A stretch of 64,000 nt of DNA, taken from Bin55 sp965205545 (lineage in GTDB: Bacteria; Pseudomonadota; Gammaproteobacteria; Pseudomonadales; Azotimanducaceae). How positions within the stretch are numbered: position 1 is the first letter of the stretch; each line of letters opens with the position of its first letter. The position numbers and the translations under genes are program-made. Below, one piece after another: positions 7,870 to 16,269 of this stretch. The notes under the pieces were generated by a model, which had not been told where the DNA came from, did no database searches, and was given only the letters and a program-made list of their open reading frames with translations. The DNA is taken from NCBI GenBank assembly GCA_965205545.1, contig OZ242170.1, positions 62,001 to 126,000 of the forward strand, read 5' to 3'.

Positions 7870-8418
7870 TTGGATAAGCTGGTATCAGTAATTCAAAGCA
7901 CGTTCCTCGGAATTGCTTTGGCTTTCATGCTTGTCGGTCCACTGCCTGGAGTTAATGGGGCATTAGGATTCGGACAAAGCGCATTAGCTGCTGATGACTC
8001 TTGGACGTTTGGGGAGTGCATGTGGGACTGGTCTAAGCCAGCTCCCTACGTGAAGGGATTTTGGAAGCAAACCCTGTGCAATCTACTCAAGATCAGCACC
8101 TTGGCAACCGGTGTAGCCGGAATAGTTGACATCCTCAAGACTACTTTGCTCAAGCGTGGAATAAAGGCTGCTGTAAAACAAATCAGGAAATTGCCTCCTA
8201 TTCGATTCACAATTCCAAAAAGAGTGTTGTGGATGAAGATTCCAGAGCCACCCAAGGGTCCAGCAGGTATTGAGATCGTGATCAACCCTGCGGATGTTGC
8301 TGACAAGATTGTCAACTTCACTCAGAAAGGAATAATCGCACTCATTACCGCAGGAGCGTGGGGAATTGTCGATAGGGGTTGTAAATGCTGGCTTGGAACA
8401 TCTTACTCGGAAGGTTGA
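7870..8418 (+). CDS. Cargo protein 1: exported protein of unknown function
   Basis: The frame is open from before the poly-C tract. With the sequence as given the first plausible start is TTG at 7870, preceded by TGAGGA at suitable distance. With one more C it would start at ATG 7790. The protein opens with a long hydrophobic segment (STFLGIALAFMLVGPLPG) and an SPase I-like site ALA-ADD, then cysteine- and tryptophan-containing FGECMWDWSKP and CNLLKIS. A basic middle (KRGIKAAVKQIRKLPP) and a Pro-rich part precede a second hydrophobic stretch near the end (GIIALITAGAWGIV), followed by CKCW. I recognise no family. It heads an operon with two small membrane proteins; spacing to the next gene is 7 bases. 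Confidence 0.6.
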   Translation: MDKLVSVIQSTFLGIALAFMLVGPLPGVNGALGFGQSALAADDSWTFGECMWDWSKPAPYVKGFWKQTLCNLLKISTLATGVAGIVDILKTTLLKRGIKAAVKQIRKLPPIRFTIPKRVLWMKIPEPPKGPAGIEIVINPADVADKIVNFTQKGIIALITAGAWGIVDRGCKCWLGTSYSEG

Positions 8419-8425
8419 GCATTAA

Positions 8426-8710
8426 ATGAAAGACCACACCAAAATGATGCAAGAGTACAGGACCCACAAGAACTTCAATTCGATATGGGTTGCGTACTTC
8501 TTCGGAATCTTCCTGACATGCGTTCTGCCATTTGCCATACCAATCTATATGCTGTTCTATGGAGTGGACAGGTTCTTGGTTGGAATGCCAGCTGTAATGC
8601 TTAGTTTCACAACTGCGATGCTGATTTCAGTTCCGTTGTCCGCCATCCTTGCTGGCAGGTGGAGCACAAAGCAAACCATCATGCGACTGGAAGGTTCTAG
8701 AGATGAGTGA
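8426..8710 (+). CDS. Cargo protein 2: small two-helix membrane protein, unknown
   Basis: 94 residues with two clear transmembrane segments (WVAYFFGIFLTCVLPFAIPI and the stretch around GMPAVMLSFTTAMLISVPL), and charged ends. It is unrelated to anything I can name. It lies 7 bases after cargo gene 1 and its TGA overlaps the ATG of cargo gene 3, so the three genes are almost certainly cotranscribed. The hydrophobic architecture would fit a holin, immunity or assembly role, but nothing in the sequence proves one. Confidence 0.62.
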   Translation: MKDHTKMMQEYRTHKNFNSIWVAYFFGIFLTCVLPFAIPIYMLFYGVDRFLVGMPAVMLSFTTAMLISVPLSAILAGRWSTKQTIMRLEGSRDE

Positions 8711-8960
8711 AAAAAGCATGGGCTACCTGATCGCGAAGGTAGCCACACTGGTCATCCTTTTCGTGCTTTTCTACGCTCTTTCATTCTTCCCAATGCAGTT
8801 TGTTATCACTCTGTCAGTGTCCAGCATTATGAGCTACTTTACCGAAGTGAGTGGAAGCACGTTCATGTTCAATTTCGTCTTGATCCTAAATCTACTGCTG
8901 ACCGCTGTAATCTCCTTTTTGTTGAGCCGGTGGATAGTCAGTAAATTATTCAAGGGGTAA
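8703..8960 (+). CDS. Cargo protein 3: small two-helix membrane protein, unknown
   Basis: The start is taken as the ATG at 8703, which overlaps the stop of cargo gene 2 (ATGAGTGA arrangement), giving 85 residues. The longer frame from 8649 has no ribosome site. Two hydrophobic segments are visible, AKVATLVILFVLFYALSFF and FNFVLILNLLLTAVISFLL, ending in a basic tail VSKLFKG. Size and layout mirror cargo protein 2. The gene is followed by terminator-like hairpins, so it closes the operon. Confidence 0.6.
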   Translation: MSEKSMGYLIAKVATLVILFVLFYALSFFPMQFVITLSVSSIMSYFTEVSGSTFMFNFVLILNLLLTAVISFLLSRWIVSKLFKG

Positions 8961-8982
8961 TTCCACACTATATCAATATAAC

Positions 8983-9013
8983 AGGGCGGGCTTAATGTCC
9001 GCCCTTTACTTTA
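8983..9013 (+). terminator. Rho-independent terminator of the cargo operon
   Basis: AGGGCGG, a loop of about ten bases, CCGCCCT and then TTACTTTA, 22 bases after the stop of cargo gene 3. This is a classic GC stem followed by a T-rich run. Confidence 0.75.
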
Positions 9014-9109
9014 TGCAGAACGCTAACTTCCAGCTACCCAGTTTGCAATGAATTGGGTAGCGGGATGGAACTTGTCTGGTATTGGTTTTCACCTATTAAT
9101 TGTAAATGC

Positions 9110-9134
9110 ACCCCGATAAAATTCGGGGTTATTT
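9110..9134 (+). terminator. Second hairpin before the right IS copy
   Basis: ACCCCGA, loop TAAAAT, TCGGGGT followed by TATTTC gives a 7-bp stem with a T-rich tail. A further 8-bp stem (GCTACCCA at 9033-9040 pairing with TGGGTAGC at 9054-9061) lies between the two terminators. Together they could insulate the cargo from the IS. Both may be transposon-derived structure and not true terminators. Confidence 0.45.
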
Positions 9135-9182
9135 CATATGAAACTACGAAATTATTTGGCTCAATTCCAGTTCGGTGTGGGA

Positions 9183-9219
9183 TTGACAAGGGCGACACAA
9201 ACTGTACAATAATACAGTT
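9183..9219 (+). promoter_or_regulatory. Transposase promoter with overlapping inverted repeat (right copy)
   Basis: TTGACA (9183-9188), 16 bases, TACAAT (9205-9210), with the inverted repeat AACTGTA-CAATAA-TACAGTT at 9200-9219 covering the -10. The layout and spacing are the same as in the left copy. Confidence 0.6.
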
Positions 9220-9241
9220 ACTATCCCATGTCGCCTGACGC

Positions 9242-10306
9242 ATGATCGACAACGACCTCTACGCCTACGTCCTCCGTCTGCTGGACAGCTTCAGTCCCCA
9301 GCAGCTCGCGGATGTCGAGGAGCATGTTCGCGCCAAGCGCGATGCGCAGACTGGCGTTTCCGCCATCGCCAACCATGCGAGGGACCGGAACGCCAATCGG
9401 ATCTGCCCTCGATGCGGGTTTTCGGGAGCGCACCGGCACGGCGTCGACGCCCGCGGCGGGCAGCGCTTTCTCTGCGTCGAGAAGTAGGGCGGATGCGGCC
9501 GCACGTTCAATGGATTGACGGAAACGCCGTTCGCCCGCATGCGCAAGCCCGAGTTGTGGGGCACGTTCATCAAAGCGCTCGCGTCCGGGCATCGCTCGAT
9601 CGACAAGCTGCACCGGTTCGGAGGAGTCGGCGTGTCCAAGGGGACGCTGTTTCGATGGCGCACGGTGATTCTGCAAGCGCTTTCCGATCCGAGCTCGAAG
9701 CCGCTGCAAGGCGTGATCGAGGCCGATGAAACCTACTTCAGGGAGAGCTTCAAGGGCAGTCGGGGATGGAAGCGAGGAAGCCCTCCGGCGCCGCGGCTGC
9801 CTCGACGTCGCGGGAAGGCGACCCTGCGGGGCATTTCTTGGCAGCAGGTTCCCGTGACCGCAGCGACCGACCGCAGCGGAGGGAAGCTCGAGCGCGCGGT
9901 CGGCTATCGCGACGATGTTGCCGATGCGCTGCTGGAAGGGATTGGAAACGGCTCGATTCTGTGCACGGACGGATGGTTGGGTTTCCGTCGGGTGGTTCGA
10001 GAGTCACAGGCCTCGCACGTCGTGGTCGGGAGTCCCGTCAAGCAAGAAGAGGCTTCCGAGGACAGACCGGTTCCCCAGCTCGATTCCGAGGGAGGAAAGC
10101 TGAGTCTCGGGCGCGTCAACGCTCTGCACCAGGACCTGAAGACCTTCATCAATGGACAGGCGAAAGGCGTGTCCACTCGACACCTTCAGGGGTACTTGAA
10201 CTGGACGCAGGCCGTTTGGAAGCCCGTCTTGAGGCGGTGCCACGTGGTCCTTGCGTCTCGAGCCCCTCGCCAGGTCGGCAAGTCCCTGCATGCGCAGCGG
10301 GAATAG
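9242..10306 (+). pseudogene. ISXO2-like transposase split by an amber codon
   Basis: One frame runs from ATG 9242 to 10306 except for TAG at 9485-9487. The N-terminal part has a zinc ribbon (ICPRCGFSGAHRHG and QRFLC). The next cysteine (GGCGRTFNGLTETPF) lies just after the stop, so relatives would normally read straight through this point with fewer residues between the cysteines. Downstream are the ISXO2 catalytic landmarks: ADETYF, LCTDGWLGFRRVV, and VNALHQDLK with GVSTRHLQGYLNW. Stop-codon suppression cannot be excluded, but a nonsense mutation is simpler. With the left copy deleted, the composite transposon appears to lack its own active enzyme. Confidence 0.8.
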
Positions 10307-10533
10307 ACCCTGACAACGGACAATGGACGGGATCCCCCTAGCTTGGCCGACGTGGGGAATTCGGATGGCGCCCGACGCCGTGAAATTGACGCAAGCGGAA
10401 CATTTCAACTTGACACAAGCGGGCCATTCTTGCTGATACTGCCACAATAGTCCAAATTTCCTTGATTTCCGAAATCAACAACGATATAGTTCCACGCTTG
10501 ATAGCCGATCCCACTCGTAACTAGAATTGAGCC

Positions 10534-10541
10534 TAAATCTA
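10534..10541. repeat. Target-site duplication, right copy
   Basis: TAAATCTA, identical to 6328-6335, follows the last base of the right IS terminal repeat. Confidence 0.8.
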
Positions 10542-10820
10542 TTGGGGCCAAAAAATACAGTATGCAGGAAACGAGAACTACAGAGCCTCGGTTATCAATT
10601 TGAAGATTTATCAGAAGTTAAAGGAGAGTCCTTCTACAAGTCTGCCCAAAAGTTCGTAGATGATCAAATTGCGGAACATTGTGATGATGCCAAAGGATTC
10701 AATGTGGACTGTATGAATGCTAGGAACTTAGGTCTTAGAAACTCGTACATGTTAATCTCGGATCAATTTCCTAGTGACGATTGGGTCAAGGAATGTGGAA
10801 AACTGACGATCAATCAATAG
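10542..10820 (+). pseudogene. 3' part of the interrupted secreted-protein gene
   Basis: Begins in frame right after the duplicated octamer and codes 92 residues to TAG at 10818-10820. It has cysteines in NTVCRKREL, EHCDDAK, VDCMNAR and KECGKL, fitting an extracytoplasmic protein. Joined to 5789-6335 it supplies a C-terminal extension after the VasI-like core (whose last motif is ELCGWS). The segment could also be read as a short orphan starting inside the IS end, but the frame match at both sides of the transposon favours the split-gene reading. Confidence 0.68.
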
Positions 10821-11209
10821 GAAAGTGTCTGTGTTGCGCACGCGACTCTTGTCCTAGTCAAAAGCTTGTTTATTTAAAGCAGTAATTCCCAGTCAATTCG
10901 GGTCGTGTTTTTTACCGTTCGTCACATCTTACTCACCTAAGAACCAAGATTACCAAAGGTTCGGCAACATCTTACGTTCGAACTATGAACTCGACGTAGG
11001 CTGTTGAGATTTCATTGGTTGGTATTCCTCATCGGAAACACGACCACATTTTTCAGTTCCATCAATTTCTCTAGTCCGGCAATCGTGTTTCTCCTGCATT
11101 ACCACGCCCCGTATCTAAAGATGCATTTGAAGACGCGGATTTACACCAATTAAGCGCTTTAATTCAATGGGCGCTTGGCAGGTAGTTTCGTATAGGCGTA
11201 CGCCGCAAT
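10821..11209. other. Intergenic stretch of 389 bases
   Basis: No gene recognised on either strand. It holds small inverted repeats near its right end: AAGCGC/GCGCTT around 11151-11176, the palindrome GGCGTACGCC at 11195-11204, and CGCCGC/GCGGCG overlapping the end of the P450 gene. These may form the 3' structure of that transcript. No convincing T-run is present in either direction. Confidence 0.5.
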
Positions 11210-12475
11210 TTAGGCGGCGCTGTAGCGAATTGGCAGGTTCTTCAATCCGCCAACAAAGGACGACTCTGTATAACGGGGCTCGCCATTTAGCTCGATGTGA
11301 GACACCCTATTCAAGAGCTCTCGAAAGAATGCATCCATTTCCATGCGAGCCAAGTGTTGACCAAGACAAACATGCACTCCGTATCCAAACGCTAGGTGCT
11401 TCATGTCGTGGCGGTCAATCCGAAACTCATACGGGTCGTCAACTACCGACTCATCTCTATTGGCGGACGGATACCACAAAACGCACGAGTCGCCAGCTGG
11501 GATTTTGGTGTCGCCGACCATTGTGTCTTGTGTGGCTGTGCGCATGAACTGGCGCACTGGGGTGACCCAACGGATCATTTCATTAATGGCTGGCTCCATA
11601 TAGCGATCTGGTTCCGCTCGAAGTCGTTCCATCTCTTGCGGATTGTCGATTAACGCCAGCAGGCCGCCCGCGATTGAGGAGCTAGTTGTGTCGTGCCCGG
11701 CAGTCGCGATGATTATGTAGTAGCCGTTGGTTTCTAAGTCCGGAACGGGATTGCCGTCGATCGTGGCATTGGCGATGACGCTTGCCACGTCGTCCGTGGG
11801 TTTCTCGCGACGTGCCTTGGTCAGGTCCCGAAAGTATGAATCGAAGTCGGCAACAACATCCATCAATGCAGTGTTTTCAAAGGACCTGCGAGTATCGGGG
11901 TCCGAACTTCCGAATAACTCCTGCGTCAACTTCATCATCAGAGGCTCATCCTCTTCGGGTATCCCCAAGATCGACATGATCACTCGAATGGGGTACCAAA
12001 TCGCAATGTCCTTTACGAAGTCGCATTCGCTTCCGTGTTCCAACAGACGATCGACATATTTCTCGGCCAGCTGCTTGATTCGGTGTTCTATGCGCTTTAG
12101 GTTTCCGCGCATGAACCATTGCTGAGCGATTGTTCGATAGCGCAGATGGTCGGGTGCATCCATGGTCACCAGCGATCTCACCAAATGCCTTCGGCCCACC
12201 ATTTGCTCGACAAGTGCCGCAAGCAATTTGGGACCCAATATGGGACGTGGGTCATTGATGAAAACTTCCTTGTTTGCTTCTACGGCCTGAATGTCATCAA
12301 AGCGAGTCAACGACCAAAATGGATCGAATCCCTCAGGGGTCATATGTCGAATGGGGTCGTTGGCTCTGAGCCAAGCAAATTGCGCGTGCACCCACTTTTC
12401 GTCTCCCCAGTTTTGAGGGTTGACAATTGCTTGGTCGAGTTCCGGCGAAGTCGTATAGATGCTAGGTTCTTGCAA
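11210..12475 (-). CDS. Cytochrome P450 (bacterial soluble class I)
   Basis: 421 residues, normal for soluble bacterial P450s, with no membrane anchor. The I-helix oxygen-binding motif AGHDTTSSSIAGG, the K-helix ExxR in NEMIRW, and the haem-ligand loop FGYGVHVCLGQHLA are all present. Start is a TTG with GGAGAG six bases upstream. The enzyme would hydroxylate a hydrophobic substrate using ferredoxin and a reductase, neither encoded nearby. Its C-terminal region resembles steroid or terpenoid hydroxylases of the CYP125/142 type, but this is impression only. It is divergent from the sulfatase at 12587, with which it may share a promoter region and a pathway. Confidence 0.93.
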   Translation of the reverse strand: MQEPSIYTTSPELDQAIVNPQNWGDEKWVHAQFAWLRANDPIRHMTPEGFDPFWSLTRFDDIQAVEANKEVFINDPRPILGPKLLAALVEQMVGRRHLVRSLVTMDAPDHLRYRTIAQQWFMRGNLKRIEHRIKQLAEKYVDRLLEHGSECDFVKDIAIWYPIRVIMSILGIPEEDEPLMMKLTQELFGSSDPDTRRSFENTALMDVVADFDSYFRDLTKARREKPTDDVASVIANATIDGNPVPDLETNGYYIIIATAGHDTTSSSIAGGLLALIDNPQEMERLRAEPDRYMEPAINEMIRWVTPVRQFMRTATQDTMVGDTKIPAGDSCVLWYPSANRDESVVDDPYEFRIDRHDMKHLAFGYGVHVCLGQHLARMEMDAFFRELLNRVSHIELNGEPRYTESSFVGGLKNLPIRYSAA

Positions 12476-12586
12476 TCAAGCTCTCCCAATAAATCGAGAA
12501 ACTCAGGCAGTCGATGTATAAGAGTCTAAGTTAAATCTAAACTAACCAAATCGGCAATAGCGTTTGACTAGCCAGGGGTAGTCGCC

Positions 12587-13975
12587 ATGCGTCAACCAAA
12601 CATACTCTTCTTGATGACCGACCAGCAACGTTGGGACGCTATGGGATGTAGCGGCGATTGGGTCAATACGCCTAGCTTGGATCGCATTGCCAGAGAGGGC
12701 GTTCGATTTTTGAATTGCATTACTACCACTCCCATTTGCATTCCAGCGAGGGTTACGTTGCAGACTGGGCTCTATCCCCACAACACGCATGTATGGAACA
12801 ACATCAACTTCACGTTGCCTACTACTGCGCAAAGCTGGATGAGGGAAATTCGTGAATTGGGCTATAGAACAAGCCTATTCGGGAAGACCCACTTGCACCC
12901 GCATCGAGGCGACCTGCGGAAACGAGAGCATTTGCTGCATGGATATGGATTGGACGACGTTAATGAAATCGGCGGTCCACGCGCAAGTGCTGTAGTGATG
13001 AGCCATATGACTCAACTCTGGGAAGACAAGGGGTTGTTGGAACGATACCGTGAGGACTTTCGAGACAGATTCGCTACAAAACCTCATGTGGTTCGCCCGT
13101 CCACAAACCCTCTCGAATACTACGCGGACGTATATGTAGGACAAATGGCAAAGGAGTATCTTCAATCCTACAAGCATGAAAATCCGTGGTTCTGCTGGGT
13201 GAGTTTCGGAGGCCCGCACGAACCATGGGATTCCCCCGAACCCTATGCAAGCATGTATGACGTCGATAGCATGCCGACGCCTACCAAGCGATTCGAAAAT
13301 GTTCCGGGACGTCCTGAGGGCTGGCTTGACTACTTCATGGAGCACCGTTCGCCACGATTTGACGAAGGCGACCAAGCAGCAATGCGCGCAAACTACGCAG
13401 GAAACGTGACGCTAATCGACGACCAGATTGGAGAAATACTCTCCGTGATTGACACTCGGGGGGAGATGGACAACACTGTGATCGCCTTTACATCCGACCA
13501 TGGGGAAATGAACGGTGATGCCGATCTCATATATAAGATGAACTTCCTCGACGGAGCGTTGAGAGTTCCACTACTTGTGCGTACACCAGACACAGCCAAA
13601 AATTTCGTCGATGGAGCCGTAAACGAGAGCATGGCAGAAAACTGCGATTTGGGTCCGACTCTTGTTGAGTTGGCTGGCGGCAAAATCGAATATCGCCAAT
13701 TCGCCAAGTCGCTGATTGAAGCAATGCAAGGATCCGATGTTGTCCATAGGACCAATGCTCTCTCCGAGTTTCGCGGCGAATTCATGCTTGCTACGAAGGA
13801 GTGGAAGGCGGCCGTCAATAGGGAAGGGGAGACCTATCTCCTTTTTGACCGGACAAATGATCCGTTTGAGAGCAGGAATCTTGCGGGGGATCCGGAATAT
13901 CGGGATGCGAGCGACAGTATGCGATGTCAGATTCTTGAGAGAGTTTCAGCCAGCCAGCTCAAGTCGCCGTGGTGA
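12587..13975 (+). CDS. Sulfatase (formylglycine-dependent, alkaline-phosphatase superfamily)
   Basis: 462 residues. The N-terminus NILFLMTDQQRWDAMG carries metal-binding Asp residues. The active-site motif CIPARVTLQTG (about residues 51-61) contains the Cys-x-Pro-x-Arg consensus in which Cys becomes formylglycine. FTSDHGEMNGD (about 304-314) provides the second metal-binding Asp-His. No signal peptide is seen, so it probably acts in the cytoplasm on a small sulfate ester such as an imported choline- or aryl-sulfate. It needs a formylglycine-generating enzyme encoded elsewhere. It stands head to head with the P450 and is followed by a TauD-like dioxygenase and an acyl-CoA dehydrogenase. Confidence 0.92.
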   Translation: MRQPNILFLMTDQQRWDAMGCSGDWVNTPSLDRIAREGVRFLNCITTTPICIPARVTLQTGLYPHNTHVWNNINFTLPTTAQSWMREIRELGYRTSLFGKTHLHPHRGDLRKREHLLHGYGLDDVNEIGGPRASAVVMSHMTQLWEDKGLLERYREDFRDRFATKPHVVRPSTNPLEYYADVYVGQMAKEYLQSYKHENPWFCWVSFGGPHEPWDSPEPYASMYDVDSMPTPTKRFENVPGRPEGWLDYFMEHRSPRFDEGDQAAMRANYAGNVTLIDDQIGEILSVIDTRGEMDNTVIAFTSDHGEMNGDADLIYKMNFLDGALRVPLLVRTPDTAKNFVDGAVNESMAENCDLGPTLVELAGGKIEYRQFAKSLIEAMQGSDVVHRTNALSEFRGEFMLATKEWKAAVNREGETYLLFDRTNDPFESRNLAGDPEYRDASDSMRCQILERVSASQLKSPW

Positions 13976-14098
13976 TCGATCGCATTTGGAGATCGCGGAT
14001 CACAGTAGCGCGAAGGGCGACTAATAGCTTCGCACCACAAATTCAGTCCTAAAATGGCGTTGTCAGGGAGACTTGACCGCGGATACCATTACAACGTA

Positions 14099-15007
14099 AT
14101 GAACATTTCAATTGTGCCTTCCGACGCCACCCTCGGTGCGACAGTAACGAATGTCAAGCTAGGGCAGCTTGATTCTCGAGAATGGAATGCAATCGAAGAA
14201 GCATTCAACGAGTTTGGTGTGCTTACGTTTCCAGGTCAGCACCTCACGGAGGATGAGCAGATCGAGTTTGCTAGGCGGTTTGGCGAGCTCGAGCACGTGT
14301 CCGTCCCAATTAGCAACCAGCGCAAAGACGGTTCCATAGTCGACGACGAAGCACATCGCTTTTGGATACTCCGTGGCAACGAGCGTTGGCATCACGACAG
14401 TTCGTTTATGCCGCTAGCAGCTAAAGCGTCCAGTCTTACGGCAATGGTTGTGCCTTCGTGGGGTGGACGAACTGAATGGGCCGATGCTCGTGCTGGTTAC
14501 GATGCAATGGACGAAGATCTTCAGGAAACACTTGGCAAGTTGTGTGCAAGGCACTCGAACTATTGGTCTCATGAGGAATTGGGTCAACCCACCGAGACAG
14601 GCGAAAGTTACGGCTTTCACACGCATGGGGCTCCATTGCGTCCACTAGTCAAGATACATCCTGCAACCGGGCGTAAAGCCGTCTACTCTGGTCGACACGC
14701 CTACGGGATCGAAGGATTCTCGCCAGAGCATTCGGCGAAGTTCCTGAAGCAGTTGATTGAGTTTATTGCTCAGCCGCCTAGAGTTTGGGGTATCGACTGG
14801 ACCCCTGGTGATTTCGCAATATTCGACAATCGCAGAGTAATGCACAGAGTGCAACCCTACGACTACTCGGAGCCGCGAGTCATGCGGCACACACGTGTAG
14901 CTGGGGACCCATTGACCGAACTCGCTCCGACGGTACGCGATGAGCGGGCCGAAGAATATGGGCCGGCCCAGCAAGCGACAGATGTACGCATTGCGCAGTC
15001 CACCTGA
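14099..15007 (+). CDS. TauD/TfdA-family Fe(II)/2-oxoglutarate dioxygenase
   Basis: About 302 residues from ATG 14099 (MNISIVPSDATLGATV), where family alignments normally begin; a frame start at 14054 adds 15 residues without a ribosome site. Iron ligands are visible as the His-x-Asp in WHHDSSF and a distal His in NRRVMHRVQPYD, with the 2-oxoglutarate arginine in RVMRHTRVAGD. The family removes sulfite from taurine or sulfonates, or cleaves aryloxy acids. With the neighbouring sulfatase this suggests organosulfur or aromatic-ether catabolism, which is inferred from context. Confidence 0.9.
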   Translation: MNISIVPSDATLGATVTNVKLGQLDSREWNAIEEAFNEFGVLTFPGQHLTEDEQIEFARRFGELEHVSVPISNQRKDGSIVDDEAHRFWILRGNERWHHDSSFMPLAAKASSLTAMVVPSWGGRTEWADARAGYDAMDEDLQETLGKLCARHSNYWSHEELGQPTETGESYGFHTHGAPLRPLVKIHPATGRKAVYSGRHAYGIEGFSPEHSAKFLKQLIEFIAQPPRVWGIDWTPGDFAIFDNRRVMHRVQPYDYSEPRVMRHTRVAGDPLTELAPTVRDERAEEYGPAQQATDVRIAQST

Positions 15008-15087
15008 GCCGCTGTTGGATGCAATTGTTTGTTATTCAAAGAAATTTGCGACCCAAGTAAAATTCGAAAAGTCCTTTAAATTCTTGA

Positions 15088-16266
15088 ATGCGCATGACTC
15101 TTGATGCTTTTCGAGCAGAAACCCGTTCCTGGTTAGAGGAAAACTGTCCACAGAGCATGCGGGCTGCCGGTAGCTATACCTCAGGCGGCAGAAAAGCTAA
15201 GTATGGGAATCCAGAAACCAAGACATGGCTTGATCGAATGGCCGAGCGTGGGTGGACCGCCCCAACCTGGCCCACACAGTACTCAGGTGGCGGTTTAACC
15301 AAGGATGAAGAACGTGTGCTGGTAGAAGAAATGTCACGAATCAATGCCAGTGCGCCTTTGTCGGGGCATGGTCTAACGATGATTGGACCGGCAATTCTTG
15401 AATTTGGCACCCATGATCAGTGCTTGGAGCATCTACCAAGGATTGTGCGAGGTGAAATTCGCTGGTGCCAAGGCTATAGCGAGCCGGGTGCCGGGTCCGA
15501 CTTGGCGGGGCTGCAGTGTCGTGCAGACGAGGATGGCGACGACTACATAATCAATGGATCGAAAATCTGGACATCGGGAGCGGATCAAGCCGACTGGATT
15601 TTCTGTCTTGTGCGGACGGACTTCAATGCATCAAAGCACGAAGGAATCTCGTTCGTTGTGTTTGACATGGAATCTCCAGGAGTAACCGTAACACCGATCG
15701 AATTGATTAGTGGGTCGTCGGAGTTTTGTCAGACCTTCTTTGACAACGTCAGGGTGCCAAGACGAAACCTTATCGGCGAGCCTGGCCAGGGCTGGACAGT
15801 CGGCAAGCGTCTTCTGCAATATGAGAGGAGTTCGATTGGAGGCAGGGGAAACACACGGCAACGCGCAAAGACGCTAGACGAAACGGCTAAGGAATACGTG
15901 GGTGAAGAAAATGGAAAGATCGCCCATGAGGATTTGCGTCAACGCGTAATACGTTTACGCCAGGACGACCAAGCCTATCAATTGACAATTCGGCGTTCCT
16001 ACGAGGAAGCTCAAAGCACAAAAGCGCCGAGTTTCCTTTCCTCATTCTTCAAGTACTTCGGAACTGAACAGAACATGAAGCGGCAGGACTTGCTTGTAGA
16101 CATATTGGGGACCAAAGGCCTTGGGTGGACCGGAAATGGCTTCAGTGGTGCGGAGCTAGGAGGAACGCGTGGGTGGTTGCGCTCCAAAGCCAATTCCATA
16201 GAAGGTGGGACTTCCGAAGTTCAATTGAACATCATCGCCAAACGGGTTCTTAGACTTCCCGATTGA
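15088..16266 (+). CDS. Acyl-CoA dehydrogenase family protein
   Basis: 392 residues with the three-domain acyl-CoA dehydrogenase layout. An N-terminal helical domain (FRAETRSWLEENCP) comes first, then the flavin-binding middle with WCQGYSEPGAGSDLAGL and INGSKIWTSGA. The C-terminal helical bundle ends in GGTSEVQLNIIAKRVL. The family is an FAD enzyme that introduces an alpha-beta double bond in an acyl-CoA, passing electrons to ETF. The region between the middle and C-terminal domains (about 255-300) is longer than in short-chain enzymes, similar to the FadE-type subfamily in steroid and terpenoid degradation clusters. Convergent with the avidin-like gene four bases downstream. Confidence 0.92.
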   Translation: MRMTLDAFRAETRSWLEENCPQSMRAAGSYTSGGRKAKYGNPETKTWLDRMAERGWTAPTWPTQYSGGGLTKDEERVLVEEMSRINASAPLSGHGLTMIGPAILEFGTHDQCLEHLPRIVRGEIRWCQGYSEPGAGSDLAGLQCRADEDGDDYIINGSKIWTSGADQADWIFCLVRTDFNASKHEGISFVVFDMESPGVTVTPIELISGSSEFCQTFFDNVRVPRRNLIGEPGQGWTVGKRLLQYERSSIGGRGNTRQRAKTLDETAKEYVGEENGKIAHEDLRQRVIRLRQDDQAYQLTIRRSYEEAQSTKAPSFLSSFFKYFGTEQNMKRQDLLVDILGTKGLGWTGNGFSGAELGGTRGWLRSKANSIEGGTSEVQLNIIAKRVLRLPD

Positions 16267-16269
16267 TTC

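Larger units (their letters stand above)
6336..10533 (+). mobile_element. Composite transposon, two direct IS1595/ISXO2-like copies around a 1.8-kb cargo
   Basis: Two IS copies in the same orientation (6336-7316 and 9158-10533) bracket 7317-9157. The outer edges are flanked by the same octamer TAAATCTA. The inner edges are not: TAGAAATA follows the left copy and AATTATTT precedes the right. That is the pattern expected if the whole 4.2-kb unit inserted once. The insertion point lies inside a reading frame that is continuous when the unit and one octamer are removed (5789-6335 joined to 10542-10820). The cargo is a truncated reading frame and an operon of three unrecognised exported/membrane proteins with terminators. 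Neither IS copy now carries an intact transposase. Confidence 0.78.
9158..10533 (+). mobile_element. IS1595-family (ISXO2-like) copy, right, full length
   Basis: 1376 bases between GGCTCAATTCCAGTT and AACTAGAATTGAGCC, with the inward similarity GTGGGAT on both sides. It has the same promoter and inverted repeat as the left copy. It carries the complete transposase coding region, broken only by one amber codon. It is followed at once by TAAATCTA, the outer target duplication shared with the left end of the other copy. Confidence 0.85.
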
